From Cytophagales bacterium (GTDB lineage: Bacteria; Bacteroidota; Bacteroidia; Cytophagales; Cyclobacteriaceae), in the NCBI GenBank assembly GCA_025359125.1, contig JANYHI010000007.1, forward strand, positions 124,001-188,000: DNA of 64,000 nucleotides, in the 5' to 3' direction. This document shows, piece by piece, positions 27,738 through 37,642 of this stretch (the stretch's first letter is position 1; each line of letters opens with the position of its first letter). The notes beneath the pieces were generated by a model, which saw only the letters and a program-made list of their open reading frames with translations, searched no databases and was not told where the DNA came from. The translations under genes were made by a program, and so were the position numbers.

Positions 27738-28345
27738 GAAGTAAGCCTACTCAAGTTGGAATTACCGGAGGAATTGGCTCGGGAAAGAGTATGGTGTGTA
27801 GAATTTTTGCCACACTAGGTATTCTTATTTACGATGCGGACACACGTGCAAAGGCGTTAATGACTTCGGATTTAATTTTGATAGAAAATATTAAAGCTGA
27901 GTTTGGAAATCTATCTTACTCCAATGATGGTTCTCTCAATAGAGAGTATCTGTCTAAAGAAGCCTTTGGAGAAAATGAAAAGCTTAAGAAGTTAAATAAC
28001 CTGGTGCATCCCAGGGTTCAGGTTGACTACGAAAAATGGTTAACACAGAATAGTGAAAGTTCATACATTGTTAAAGAAGCCGCTTTACTTTTTGAATCGG
28101 GTTCGGACAGAAGTCTTGATTACATTATCGTTGTATCAGCTTCACTTGCGTTAAGGGTAGAACGAGTACTAGCCCGCGATAAACATAGAACAAAAGATGA
28201 CATTCTTAAAATCATCAGCAAACAATTGCCAGAAGAGGAGAAACTTAAAAAAGCATCGTTTGTAATAGTCAATGATGAGACTGACTTAGTGATTCCACAA
28301 GTGCTGAAATTACATGAGCGGTTTATTCATGGCAATAACTTATGA
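27734..28345 (+). CDS. coaE: Dephospho-CoA kinase
   Basis: Phosphorylates dephospho-CoA in the last step of coenzyme A synthesis. The 203-residue product has the P-loop GITGGIGSGKS (residues 9-19), DADTRAK for substrate binding, VHPRVQ and ESGSDRSLDYIIVVSA. Length and motifs are standard. Its ATG overlaps the stop of the YbbR-like gene, so the two are translationally coupled, as in many Bacteroidota. Confidence 0.95.
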   Translation: MRSKPTQVGITGGIGSGKSMVCRIFATLGILIYDADTRAKALMTSDLILIENIKAEFGNLSYSNDGSLNREYLSKEAFGENEKLKKLNNLVHPRVQVDYEKWLTQNSESSYIVKEAALLFESGSDRSLDYIIVVSASLALRVERVLARDKHRTKDDILKIISKQLPEEEKLKKASFVIVNDETDLVIPQVLKLHERFIHGNNL

Positions 28346-28366
28346 ACTCGCTGGCTCATATTTTCG

Positions 28367-28374
28367 TAGATTTG
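28367..28374 (+). promoter_or_regulatory. Candidate -7 box for the RND efflux operon
   Basis: TAGATTTG matches TAnnTTTG and is the left half of a perfect 15-base palindrome (28367-28381, seven-base arms around one G). That palindrome could be an operator overlapping the promoter. No good upstream box is seen. The transcript would start near 28381, 24 bases before the GTG start of the adaptor gene. Confidence 0.35.
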
Positions 28375-28404
28375 AAATCTAAATCTTAATTAAAAATTAT
28401 AATT

Positions 28405-29442
28405 GTGAGAATCTTTGTTCTTTTAATATTCGGATCCATTCTAATAGTTGGTTGCAAGAGTAAATCAACCAAGATGATACCAACTAGAAATTCGGGCTCG
28501 CTTACGGTAGAGGGTTTTGTGGTTCAACCTCATTCGGTAAGTGAAGATATTGAAGTACCAGGTTCACTCTTGTCGTTAGAAGAAACACAGATTCGAGCCG
28601 AAGTAGGAGGTAGGATTGTGCAGCTAAATATTCAAGAAGGTGCGGCCGTTAAGAAAGGTCAAATGCTAGCAAAACTTTTTGATCAGGATCTTCAGGCTTC
28701 CTTGAGAAAATTGAAAGTTCAATTGCAGATCAATCAAAAAACAGTTGACAGGCAAAAGGATTTATTAGCCATTAACGGAATTAGCCAACAAGATTTTGAC
28801 TTGGCGGCATTGGCGGTTGATAATTTAAAAGCAGATATTGAATCTACCGTAATCGCCATTTCAAAAACTGAAATCCGCGCACCATATGATGGTAAGTTGG
28901 GATTGAGAAATGTAAGCATGGGTGCATATGTTTCACCTTCTGACATTATCACCAGTGTTCGTCAAGTAGATAATTTAAAGTTAGAATTCGCCATTCCTGA
29001 AAAGTACGCAAAAAATATTAGTGTAGGATACGCGGTTAAATTCAAAGTGGATGGAGGAGGAGTTGGCCACACAGCCACTGTAATTGCTACCGAAGGAAGC
29101 GTTGATCAGGCAACCCGAACCATGAGAGTGAAAGCGCTAGTAAAAGAAAAGAATGCTGAACTAGTGCCGGGCGTTTTTGCAACAGTAAATCTGCAAATGG
29201 GATTTAACCCCGCTGCGTTGATGGTGCCCACTCAGGCAATTATTCCGCAAGCAAGAAACAAACAATTGCTTTTACTTAGAAAGGACAGCGTTCAGTTTTT
29301 GGTAGTTCAAACAGGGATAAGAGATTCTTCATACATCCAAATTTTAAATGGAGTAAAAGCGGGCGATACCATAATTATTACTGGCCTTATGTCCATTCGG
29401 CCAAAGAGTAAATTGAAGATATCAAAGGTCTCTAAGATTTAG
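28405..29442 (+). CDS. RND efflux periplasmic adaptor (membrane fusion lipoprotein)
   Basis: The 345-residue product has a lipoprotein signal with Cys17 (LIVGC). The adaptor order follows: lipoyl half-motif (AEVGGRIVQLNIQEGAAVKKGQMLAKL), a short helical hairpin, the second half (IRAPYDGKLGLRNVSMGAYV), a beta-barrel and the membrane-proximal domain (MVPTQAIIP). Translation starts with GTG. Together with the permease and TolC genes downstream it forms a complete tripartite pump. The gap to the permease is 18 bases. Confidence 0.93.
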   Translation: MRIFVLLIFGSILIVGCKSKSTKMIPTRNSGSLTVEGFVVQPHSVSEDIEVPGSLLSLEETQIRAEVGGRIVQLNIQEGAAVKKGQMLAKLFDQDLQASLRKLKVQLQINQKTVDRQKDLLAINGISQQDFDLAALAVDNLKADIESTVIAISKTEIRAPYDGKLGLRNVSMGAYVSPSDIITSVRQVDNLKLEFAIPEKYAKNISVGYAVKFKVDGGGVGHTATVIATEGSVDQATRTMRVKALVKEKNAELVPGVFATVNLQMGFNPAALMVPTQAIIPQARNKQLLLLRKDSVQFLVVQTGIRDSSYIQILNGVKAGDTIIITGLMSIRPKSKLKISKVSKI

Positions 29443-29460
29443 AGATACAAATTAGAGGGT

Positions 29461-32400
29461 ATGAATATTTCAGAGCTTAGTTTAAGAAGACCGGTACTGG
29501 CATTTGTGCTAAGTATTGTGCTGGTATTATTTGGTTTGATTGGGTTTAAATTTTTAGGTGTACGAGATTACCCAGCAATTGATCCACCCAATGTTAACGT
29601 TAGCACATCATATTCGGGTGCAAATGCCGACATCATTGAATCTCAGATTACTGAGCCGATTGAAAAATCTATCAACGGTATTGCAGGCATTCGAAATATT
29701 TCATCTACTTCCAGCTTAGGAAGAAGCAACATCAATGTAGAATTTGAATTAGGAGTTGATTTAGAAGCGGCAGCAAATGATGTGCGCGATAAAGTTTCTC
29801 AATCACTTCGATCTTTGCCACAAGATTTAACGCAACCTCCAGTTGTTGCAAAAGCCGATGCTAACTCAGATCCTATTATCAGCATGACGGTGCAGAGCAG
29901 CACAAAAAATCCGTTGCAATTAACTGAGTATGCCGCCAACGTTTTGGTAGAAAGACTTCAAACCATTAAAGGTGTAAGCAGCGTACAGATTTGGGGAGAG
30001 AAAAAATTCGCCATGCGCGTTTGGCTCGACCCGGCAAAATTAAGCGCGTATAATCTAACAGCACTTGATGTTCAAAACGCACTAGCACGCGAAAATGTGG
30101 AATTGCCATCAGGTAAAATAGCAGGCAACGCAACAGAACTAACCGTTCGCACTTTTGGTCGTTTGTATTCGGAAGAAGATTTTAATAACGTAATTGTTAA
30201 AGCATCTAATACCGGTGACATTCGCTTGCAAGATGTTGGTAATGCTATACTGGGGCCAGAGAATGAAGAGTCTATTTTAAAAGACAGAAGTATTCCTATG
30301 GTAGGCATGGCTTTAGTTCCTTTGCCGGGTGCCAATTATGTTGAAATTGCCGATGAGTTTTATAAACGAATGGATCAGTTGAAGAAGGAAGTTCCCGCTG
30401 ATATAAAACTTAACATCGCACTAGATCAAACCGTATTTATCATAAGAGCTATTTCAGAGGTGCAGGAAACGCTATTGATTTCGTTTTTGCTCGTGGTACT
30501 AATCATCTACCTTTTCTTCCGCGATATTCTGATTGCGATGCGGCCCTTGATTGATATTCCGGTTTCTCTCATCGCTACATTTTTTCTAATGTACTTATTT
30601 GGATTTTCCATTAATGTACTTACCATGTTGGGAATTGTATTGGCAACCGGATTGGTAGTAGATGATGGAATTGTGGTAACGGAAAATATCTATAAGAAAT
30701 TAGAGCAGGGCATGAACAAATATCGTGCAGCCAAAGAAGGCTCACGAGAAATTTTCTTTGCTGTAATATCTACCTCCATCACGCTGGCGGTAGTGTTTTT
30801 GCCCATTGTTTTTTTAGAAGGATTTGTGGGCAGACTCTTTCGCGAATTTGGTATTGTTGTAGCTGGTGCAGTTCTTATCTCCGCATTTGTATCACTAACG
30901 TTAACCCCCGTGCTGAGCGTTAAGTTAACAAAAGATAATCATAAACATTCCTGGTTCTATAATTTTAGCGAGCCATTTTTTGTAGGAATGGAGAACGGGT
31001 ATAGCCGTTGGCTTGCCAGCTTCATGAAGATTAGGTGGATGGCATTTTTGATTATTACATTTTGCGTTGCTTCTGTGTATTTCTTAAGCGGAATGATCCA
31101 ATCTGAACTAGCTCCGCTGGAAGACCGAAGTCAATATAGATTAGCTGTTTCTGCCCCTGAGGGAACCAGTTATGATTACATGGAATCATATGTGGAAAAG
31201 ATTTCAAAATTTACCGAAGACTCTGTTCCAGAGGCTAGAATAGTTCTATCTGTTGTAGCCCCTTCCTTTGCGGGGTCGGGTTCAGTTAATTCAGCTTTTG
31301 TTCGAGTTTCATTGGTAGATCCAAAAGACAGAGATAGATCGCAGCAGCAAATTGTGGATATGGTCAATCGCAATTTACCACGCTTTCCTGAAGGCAGAGC
31401 TTTTGCGTTACAAGAGCAAACTATTTCGGTAAACAGAAGGGGCGGATTGCCCGTGCAATTTGTAATTCAGAATAATAGCTTCGAAAAACTTCAATCTGCT
31501 TTACCTAAGATTTTAGAGAAAGCAAATGCGAATCCTACTTTTCAAGGAGTAGACGTAGATTTGAAATTTAATAAGCCCGAATTAAAAATTAGAATTAATA
31601 GACTCAAGGCAACGCAATTGGGAATTAGCGTACAAGACATTTCTCAAACGCTTCAACTTGCCTATAGTAATTTACGATTTGGATATTTTACACGCGAGGG
31701 AAAACAATATCAAGTAATTGGGCAGGTTACCCGATTGGATAGGGATGACCCAGAAGATTTAAAAAAATTGTATGTACGTACTAATTCAGGCCAGCTCGTG
31801 TCAATCGATAATGTTGTAACAATTGAAGAATCGACTACACCACCTTCTTTGTATCACTTTAACCGATACAAGTCCGCCACTATTTCTGCTGGCTTGGCAC
31901 CAGGCAAAACTGTTGGTGATGGTATTGAGGCCATGCAAGAATTGACTAACCCATTGTTAGATGATTCGTTCTCTACATCTTTAACAGGTACATCGCGTGA
32001 TTTTGCGGAGAGTTCTGGCAATACTTTGTTTGCTTTTATTTTAGCCATTATACTTATCTACTTGGTATTGGCCGCACAATTCGAAAGCTTCATCGATCCA
32101 TTTACTATTATTTGTACGGTGCCGTTAGCGATTAGTGGTGCCTTTATTTCGCTGTGGTTATTCGGACAAACCATTAATATCTTCTCCCAGATCGGTATGA
32201 TTATGTTGATAGGCCTCGTAACAAAAAACGGAATCCTGATTGTGGAATTTGCTAATCAAAAAAGGGAAGAAGGCCTATCTAAAATAGATGCAGTGTTAGT
32301 GGCATCGCGCATGCGCCTGCGCCCAATTTTGATGACTAGTTTAGCTATGGCGCTAGGATCACTTCCGTTGGCGTTATCATTGGGCGATGCCAGCACCAGT

Positions 32401-32577
32401 AGAATTCCGTTGGGAATTGTAATTGTAGGTGGAATAATGTTTTCTTTAATCCTTACTCTTTTTGTGATTCCCGCTGTGTATTCTTATTTGTCAAGAAAAA
32501 GAAGTCATGAAGCAGAAGCAATGGATGAACCAGAAGTAATCGTTGAACCCAGCAAGGAACCTGTTTATGAAGCGTAG
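29461..32577 (+). CDS. RND efflux permease (AcrB/MdtB-like, HAE-1 type)
   Basis: Inner-membrane proton/drug antiporter of 1038 residues with the twelve-helix layout. It has the first helix LRRPVLAFVLSIVLVLFGLIG, FLGVRDYPAIDPPNVNV, the proton-relay helix VLATGLVVDDGIVVTENI with paired Asp residues, and the second-half repeat LIGLVTKNGILIVEFANQ. The closest broad group is the multidrug HAE-1 type and not the heavy-metal type, but the substrate is unknown. It is flanked by its adaptor and outer-membrane channel. Confidence 0.95.
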   Translation: MNISELSLRRPVLAFVLSIVLVLFGLIGFKFLGVRDYPAIDPPNVNVSTSYSGANADIIESQITEPIEKSINGIAGIRNISSTSSLGRSNINVEFELGVDLEAAANDVRDKVSQSLRSLPQDLTQPPVVAKADANSDPIISMTVQSSTKNPLQLTEYAANVLVERLQTIKGVSSVQIWGEKKFAMRVWLDPAKLSAYNLTALDVQNALARENVELPSGKIAGNATELTVRTFGRLYSEEDFNNVIVKASNTGDIRLQDVGNAILGPENEESILKDRSIPMVGMALVPLPGANYVEIADEFYKRMDQLKKEVPADIKLNIALDQTVFIIRAISEVQETLLISFLLVVLIIYLFFRDILIAMRPLIDIPVSLIATFFLMYLFGFSINVLTMLGIVLATGLVVDDGIVVTENIYKKLEQGMNKYRAAKEGSREIFFAVISTSITLAVVFLPIVFLEGFVGRLFREFGIVVAGAVLISAFVSLTLTPVLSVKLTKDNHKHSWFYNFSEPFFVGMENGYSRWLASFMKIRWMAFLIITFCVASVYFLSGMIQSELAPLEDRSQYRLAVSAPEGTSYDYMESYVEKISKFTEDSVPEARIVLSVVAPSFAGSGSVNSAFVRVSLVDPKDRDRSQQQIVDMVNRNLPRFPEGRAFALQEQTISVNRRGGLPVQFVIQNNSFEKLQSALPKILEKANANPTFQGVDVDLKFNKPELKIRINRLKATQLGISVQDISQTLQLAYSNLRFGYFTREGKQYQVIGQVTRLDRDDPEDLKKLYVRTNSGQLVSIDNVVTIEESTTPPSLYHFNRYKSATISAGLAPGKTVGDGIEAMQELTNPLLDDSFSTSLTGTSRDFAESSGNTLFAFILAIILIYLVLAAQFESFIDPFTIICTVPLAISGAFISLWLFGQTINIFSQIGMIMLIGLVTKNGILIVEFANQKREEGLSKIDAVLVASRMRLRPILMTSLAMALGSLPLALSLGDASTSRIPLGIVIVGGIMFSLILTLFVIPAVYSYLSRKRSHEAEAMDEPEVIVEPSKEPVYEA

Positions 32578-33880
32578 TTTTTTTTCTTTCACTTTCTTAT
32601 TTTTCACTATTGCTTCTCACGCTCAAGAGAAAGTTTCCTTGGATCAGGTAATAAAAACTTCGCTTGAAAAAAATTACGATGTTGTTTTGGCACGAAATAA
32701 CGCCAGATCAAAAGAAACAGACAACCAATTTTCTTATGGTGCATACTTGCCACAAGTAAATGCTGCTGGTGTTTTGGGGTGGTCAAATACCAATCAAGTA
32801 TTACAATTTGTAAATACAGTAAATAATAAAGAAGGCAAAGCAGAATCTAATAACGCTAATGCCTCCGTTGTATTAAACTGGACTCTGTTTGATGGAACAA
32901 AAATGTTTGCCACCAAAATGCGAATAGGGGCGATTGCCAAGCAAAGTGAGCTTCAGTTAAAAGATCAAATGGTGAATACCATTGCTGCTACAATCGTTAA
33001 TTATTATAATATAGTAAGGCAGAAACAACAGTTAAATGCTACAAAGGAGCAAATGGCTGTTAACGAAGAGCGAGTAAAGTTGGCAGATAGAAAATTAGCT
33101 GTAGGGATTGGAGCCAAGCCCGAATTGCTACAAGCTAAGGTAGATTTGAATGCGCAAAGGGCATTGGTAATTCAGCAAGAAGCAACTATCGCGCAACTTA
33201 AAGAGCAGTTAAATTTGCAAACAGGTCGGAGTCTACAATCAGAGTTTGATGTATCGGATACAATTGAGATAAACTTGAACTTAACGTTGGAAGAATTATC
33301 CGATAATATTGAGATGAATAACTACTCGCTTAAAGCATCTAAGTGGAATTTAGTAATAGCAGAGAAATTACTTTATGAAAGCCGTGCTGGGTTGTCGCCA
33401 GTAGTAAATTTAAATGGAGCCTATACCTACGGCACTACAGATAATACAAAACTTCTCAATCCGTTTGGGTCAACCTATTTTAAGAATGAAGGATTTACCT
33501 ACGGACTCTCTGCTTCATTTCCTCTGTTAGCTGGTTTAAATAATAGAAGACTGATAGAGCAATCAAAAATAGGACTGAGCAGGCAACATTTATTGTACGA
33601 ACAGCAAAAGCTAACAATCAATACCAATCTTAAGAATGCATTTACTAATTATGAAAATGCTAAGAAGATTTTGTTAGTAGAAGAAGAAAATATCTTGTTG
33701 GCCAAGGAGAATGTTACGATTGCGTTGGAAGCTTTTAAAAGAGGCGTTAGCACATTTATTGAATTGAGAACCGCGCAGCAAAGTTTGTCAGATGCATACA
33801 ATCAGTTAATTGCAGCTCGCTACAATGCAAAAACATCAGAAGCAGAATTGCTTAGACTCAGCGGAAAGCTTTTGCAATAA
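32567..33880 (+). CDS. TolC family outer-membrane efflux channel
   Basis: The 437-residue product has a signal peptide ending near residue 20 (FTIASHAQ) and two long helical OEP repeats: SLDQVIKTSLEKNYDVVLARNN with ADRKLAVGIGAKPELLQAKVDLN, then SFPLLAGLNNRR with ALEAFKRGVSTFIELRTAQQSL. It completes the tripartite pump encoded just upstream. The ATG at 32567 overlaps the end of the permease gene by 11 bases; the in-frame TTG at 32543 would spoil the signal peptide. Its stop is four bases from the stop of the convergent scpA. Confidence 0.93.
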   Translation: MKRSFFSFTFLFFTIASHAQEKVSLDQVIKTSLEKNYDVVLARNNARSKETDNQFSYGAYLPQVNAAGVLGWSNTNQVLQFVNTVNNKEGKAESNNANASVVLNWTLFDGTKMFATKMRIGAIAKQSELQLKDQMVNTIAATIVNYYNIVRQKQQLNATKEQMAVNEERVKLADRKLAVGIGAKPELLQAKVDLNAQRALVIQQEATIAQLKEQLNLQTGRSLQSEFDVSDTIEINLNLTLEELSDNIEMNNYSLKASKWNLVIAEKLLYESRAGLSPVVNLNGAYTYGTTDNTKLLNPFGSTYFKNEGFTYGLSASFPLLAGLNNRRLIEQSKIGLSRQHLLYEQQKLTINTNLKNAFTNYENAKKILLVEEENILLAKENVTIALEAFKRGVSTFIELRTAQQSLSDAYNQLIAARYNAKTSEAELLRLSGKLLQ

Positions 33881-33884
33881 TTTT

Positions 33885-34661
33885 CTATTGAGCTGCCTCA
33901 ATAGTAGCATCCACATTTTCACCCTTCTTCATTACCCAAAAATTATTGAAGCCTTCACCTTGCTGGATAGAAATCATATCGTATGCAAGCATTTCAAGAA
34001 TAGCTAAGAAATTAAAGATCAATGCAATTCGGGTAGGCGCATTTTGAAAGAGTTCCATAAACGGAACTCTTGGCTTAGTCAATATTTCGTTCATAATATA
34101 ATCCTTCTGCCCCTCAATGGTGAAGGGATATTGAATAACTTGATGAACTGGTTTATTTTTTTCCTCCTCTTGTCTTTTTAAGACTTTTTCAAAAACCATT
34201 AACAATTTAAAAAGATCAACGTCCTGTAATTCTGCCTCTACGTTGGTGCTTTCGGCCAGTTGACGAAGTTCTTTCATTAAATTACCGCGCTTCTCTTTCA
34301 TCAACTCCCCCTCTTCCATTTTATGGAAATGCTCCACTACTGATTTGTACTTTTTGTACTCCATCAGGTGTTTTATCAATTCCTCTCGCGGATCAATTTC
34401 ATTACCCTGTTCATCTATTTGAGGTCTTGGCAATAGCATTTTTGATTTAATACGCATTAATGTAGCCGCTACCAGAATAAATTCGCTGGCTACTTCAATA
34501 TTCATTGTTTCCAGCTTGCGCAGATATTCTAAAAAATCGTTCGTGATTTTAGAAATAGGAATGTCATTGATTTCTAGTTCATCGCGCTCAATGAAGAAAA
34601 GCAGCAAATCAAAAGGCCCCTCAAATAGAGGGAGGTGAATCTCAAAAGGTTGTTGTTCCAT
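33885..34661 (-). CDS. scpA: Segregation and condensation protein A
   Basis: Kleisin subunit of the SMC-ScpAB condensin that organises the chromosome. The 258-residue product starts MEQQPFEIHLPLFEGPFDLLLFFIERDELEINDIPI, the family signature, with ATLMRIKSKMLLPRP further on and a winged-helix C-terminus. The ATG at 34661 is preferred to 34679 because a TAGTTTTG promoter box at 34684-34677 would start transcription after the upstream ATG. scpB is not adjacent. Confidence 0.94.
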   Translation of the reverse strand: MEQQPFEIHLPLFEGPFDLLLFFIERDELEINDIPISKITNDFLEYLRKLETMNIEVASEFILVAATLMRIKSKMLLPRPQIDEQGNEIDPREELIKHLMEYKKYKSVVEHFHKMEEGELMKEKRGNLMKELRQLAESTNVEAELQDVDLFKLLMVFEKVLKRQEEEKNKPVHQVIQYPFTIEGQKDYIMNEILTKPRVPFMELFQNAPTRIALIFNFLAILEMLAYDMISIQQGEGFNNFWVMKKGENVDATIEAAQ

Positions 34662-34676
34662 AAAATTTAAGGAATG

Positions 34677-34684
34677 CAAAACTA
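34677..34684 (-). promoter_or_regulatory. Candidate minus-strand -7 box for scpA
   Basis: Read on the minus strand: TAGTTTTG, a match to TAnnTTTG. It would start transcription near 34670, about nine bases before the scpA ATG at 34661. Confidence 0.35.
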
Positions 34685-34702
34685 TCTAAAACCGGCTATA
34701 AA

Positions 34703-34732
34703 TTTGTAGTAATTTTCAATAAGGTAAATTTG
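34703..34732 (+). promoter_or_regulatory. Promoter of dxs
   Basis: TTTG at 34703-34706, an 18-base spacer and TAAATTTG at 34725-34732 fit the Bacteroidota promoter. A second identical TAAATTTG at 34699-34706 overlaps the upstream box and could be an alternative -7 element. The main start would be near 34739, about 74 bases before the dxs ATG. Confidence 0.5.
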
Positions 34733-34812
34733 TGCCTAAATCAGCCAAAACCATTCAAAAACACTTACCTTGACTCTGCGTTTTAACTAGTGCTAAACGA
34801 AATAGATCAACA

Positions 34813-36738
34813 ATGCTTATCACACCCGGAAAATTACTTTCAGCGATCAATAATCCAGATGATTTAAAAAAATTAGATCAGATTCAGTTGGTGCAGCTAT
34901 GTGAAGAATTGCGGCAGTTTATTGTCGATAATGTTTCGGTTTACGGAGGCCACTTTGGCGCCAGCTTAGGGGTGGTGGAATTAACAGTGGCCCTCCATTA
35001 TGTTTATAATACGCCCTACGATCAATTGGTTTGGGATGTGGGCCATCAGGCATATGGCCACAAAATATTAACAGGCAGAAGAGATGATTTTTATAGCAAC
35101 CGCGTCTACAAAGGTATCTCGGGGTTTCCTAAAAGAAAGGAAAGCATTTACGATACGTTTGGTGTGGGGCATTCATCCACTTCTATTTCTGCCGCTTTGG
35201 GCATGGCCATGGCATCCAAATACCAAGGTATTGAAGACAAGCAACATGTTGCCATTATTGGCGATGGAGCTTTGACAGGCGGTATGGCATTTGAAGCATT
35301 AAATCATGCCGGAGTCTCAGATACCAATCTGTTAATTATTTTGAATGATAATTGTATGTCCATCGATCCGAACGTTGGGGCTCTTAAAGATTATCTAACT
35401 GACATTACTACTTCTAAGACCTACAATAGATTTAAAGACGATGTTTGGAATCTGCTTGGTAAATTATCTACGATAGGAAAAAGTGCACAAGAGATTGTAT
35501 CAAAAGTTGAGACAGGGTTGAAATCAGCATTATTAGGTCAGAGTAATCTATTTGAGTCGCTTAACCTGCGTTACTTCGGCCCTGTAGATGGCCATGATGT
35601 AGATCATATGGTTGCTGTTTTACGAGACTTAAAGCAGATCAAAGGCCCTAAAATTCTGCATTGCATTACCACTAAGGGCAAAGGATATGGACCCGCAGAG
35701 AAAGGCAACGCCACCACTTGGCACGCACCCGGCACGTTCGATAAAATCACAGGTGAAATCCACAAGAAAGTGTATGATAAACCACAGGCTCCTAAATATC
35801 AGGACGTATTTGGTTATACCCTAGTAGAGCTTGCAAAGTCTAACGATAAAATAATCGGAATTACTCCCGCTATGCCTTCAGGCTCATCGATGAATATGAT
35901 GATGATGGAAATGCCAGATCGTGCTTTTGATGTGGGTATTGCAGAGCAACATGCAGTAACTTTTTCGGCTGGTTTGGCTACGCAAGGGTTGGTTCCGTTT
36001 TGCAATATATACAGCTCGTTTATGCAACGTGCCTACGATCAGGTGATTCACGATGTGTGCATTCAGAATTTGCCGGTAAACTTCTGTTTAGATAGAGCGG
36101 GTTTTGCTGGAGCAGATGGCCCTACACATCATGGCGCGTATGACATTGCTTTTTTCCGATGCATACCTAACATGATTGTAGCAGCCCCGATGAATGAATC
36201 AGAACTCAGGAATTTAATGTATACGGCACAGCTACCCAGAAAGGGTCAGGCCTTTTCAATCAGATACCCGCGCGGCCAAGGGGTAATGCCCAATTGGAAA
36301 ACACCTTTTGAGGAAATTAAAGTTGGAACAGGAAGAAAAATTAAAGAAGGTGAAGAGTTAGCGATACTTACCATCGGCCATATTGGTAATTATGCTGTGG
36401 ATGTTTGTGAAAAATTGTTAAAGCAGGGTATTCATATTGGTCATTACGATCTTCGTTTTGCCAAGCCACTAGATGAAACGCTACTGCATGAAGTATTTAC
36501 TAAATACAGTAAAATTATTACAATAGAAGATGGCTGTATACAAGGCGGAATTGGAAGTGCTGTATTAGAATTTATGGCTGATAACAATTATTCCGCACAA
36601 CTAAAACGCTTAGGAATACCGGATTTGATTATTGAACATGGCGAGCAGTTAGAGCTTCACAAAGAATGTGGATTTGATCCCGAAGGAATAGAACAATCTG
36701 TTTTAATAATGTTAGAAAGGGCAAAAGTAGTTGCCTGA
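34813..36738 (+). CDS. dxs: 1-deoxy-D-xylulose-5-phosphate synthase
   Basis: Joins pyruvate and glyceraldehyde-3-phosphate, with thiamine diphosphate, at the entry of the MEP isoprenoid pathway. The 641-residue product has [15 protein letters not shown] (His47), the cofactor motif GDG at residues 150-152 through NDN at 178-180, the transketolase block [18 protein letters not shown] and RYPRG. Length is standard. It is followed one base later by a hydrolase gene, so the two are co-transcribed. Confidence 0.97.
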   Translation: MLITPGKLLSAINNPDDLKKLDQIQLVQLCEELRQFIVDNVSVYGGHFGASLGVVELTVALHYVYNTPYDQLVWDVGHQAYGHKILTGRRDDFYSNRVYKGISGFPKRKESIYDTFGVGHSSTSISAALGMAMASKYQGIEDKQHVAIIGDGALTGGMAFEALNHAGVSDTNLLIILNDNCMSIDPNVGALKDYLTDITTSKTYNRFKDDVWNLLGKLSTIGKSAQEIVSKVETGLKSALLGQSNLFESLNLRYFGPVDGHDVDHMVAVLRDLKQIKGPKILHCITTKGKGYGPAEKGNATTWHAPGTFDKITGEIHKKVYDKPQAPKYQDVFGYTLVELAKSNDKIIGITPAMPSGSSMNMMMMEMPDRAFDVGIAEQHAVTFSAGLATQGLVPFCNIYSSFMQRAYDQVIHDVCIQNLPVNFCLDRAGFAGADGPTHHGAYDIAFFRCIPNMIVAAPMNESELRNLMYTAQLPRKGQAFSIRYPRGQGVMPNWKTPFEEIKVGTGRKIKEGEELAILTIGHIGNYAVDVCEKLLKQGIHIGHYDLRFAKPLDETLLHEVFTKYSKIITIEDGCIQGGIGSAVLEFMADNNYSAQLKRLGIPDLIIEHGEQLELHKECGFDPEGIEQSVLIMLERAKVVA

Positions 36739-36739
36739 A

Positions 36740-37492
36740 ATGAGTGCTTTGTTTAGTCGGCAGTTAGGGAAAGGCTCTCCCCTTGTTTTGCTTCACGGGT
36801 TTTGCGAGAACCACCATATATGGGATGGATTTGTAAAGGAATTGGCAAAAGACCACCATGTAATTGTTTTTGACTTACCCGGGTTTGGTTCAAGTAATTT
36901 ACCTTCTGATAATATTAGCATAGACGAAGTTGGCGCATTGATGACTCAAGAGCTAAATCGCCTTCAGATAAACAATTCAATTTTGATAGGTCATTCCCTT
37001 GGCGGGTATGTTGCACTCGCCATGATGGTTTTCTCTCCCTTACTATTTACCGGAGTAGTTTTATTTCACTCTACTTCGCATTCAGATTCAGAAGAAAAGA
37101 AGGGAAATAGAAATAAGACAATAGCCTTTGTTCAAAATAATGGAGTAGCCCCATTTGTAGAGACTTTTGTTCCAGGATTATTTAGAGATAAAGCTCATCC
37201 ATCAATACCATTTGTCCAAAAAATGGCCCTCTCTACTCCAATGAAAACACTGATTGCCTATACAAAAGCGATGAGAGACAGGCCTGCCAGAAGCAATAAA
37301 ATTGTGGAATTGAATTTTCCACTATTGGTTTTAGCGGGTGCTTATGACACTTTTGTTCCACTTTCGGATTCAACGGAAATCAGTAAACTGTCTAGGCTTG
37401 GAACCTTAACGGTATTGAAAAATGCAGCACATATGGGCATGCTAGAAGATCAGGAGGTTGCCATTCAGGCAATTAAAGAATTTGCGAAATAG
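36740..37492 (+). CDS. Alpha/beta hydrolase
   Basis: The 250-residue soluble protein has the oxyanion region LVLLHGFCENHHIWD, the nucleophile elbow LIGHSLGGYVAL (Ser86), the acid in VLAGAYDTFVP and the catalytic His in NAAHMGMLED. It resembles the broad epoxide-hydrolase/esterase group; the substrate is not evident. The ATG at 36740 follows the dxs stop by one base, which suggests coupled translation; the TTG at 36731 would overlap dxs. No isoprenoid link is proven. Confidence 0.87.
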   Translation: MSALFSRQLGKGSPLVLLHGFCENHHIWDGFVKELAKDHHVIVFDLPGFGSSNLPSDNISIDEVGALMTQELNRLQINNSILIGHSLGGYVALAMMVFSPLLFTGVVLFHSTSHSDSEEKKGNRNKTIAFVQNNGVAPFVETFVPGLFRDKAHPSIPFVQKMALSTPMKTLIAYTKAMRDRPARSNKIVELNFPLLVLAGAYDTFVPLSDSTEISKLSRLGTLTVLKNAAHMGMLEDQEVAIQAIKEFAK

Positions 37493-37539
37493 CTTTAAAA
37501 CCACTACGCAGAATTAATTTTGGTACATTTTAATATTAT

Positions 37540-37573
37540 TTTGTAACAAAATTTGATGTTTTACCTATATTTG
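37540..37573 (+). promoter_or_regulatory. Candidate promoter of the membrane/zinc-ribbon gene
   Basis: TTTG at 37540-37543, a 22-base spacer and TATATTTG at 37566-37573. The boxes match the Bacteroidota consensus, while the spacer is slightly long. The leader would be about 63 bases. Confidence 0.4.
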
Positions 37574-37642
37574 AAATTGTTAACTTTATGAGGATTGTTT
37601 AACGCCTAAGCTCAAATACTATTCTAACCCTATAAAAATAAT

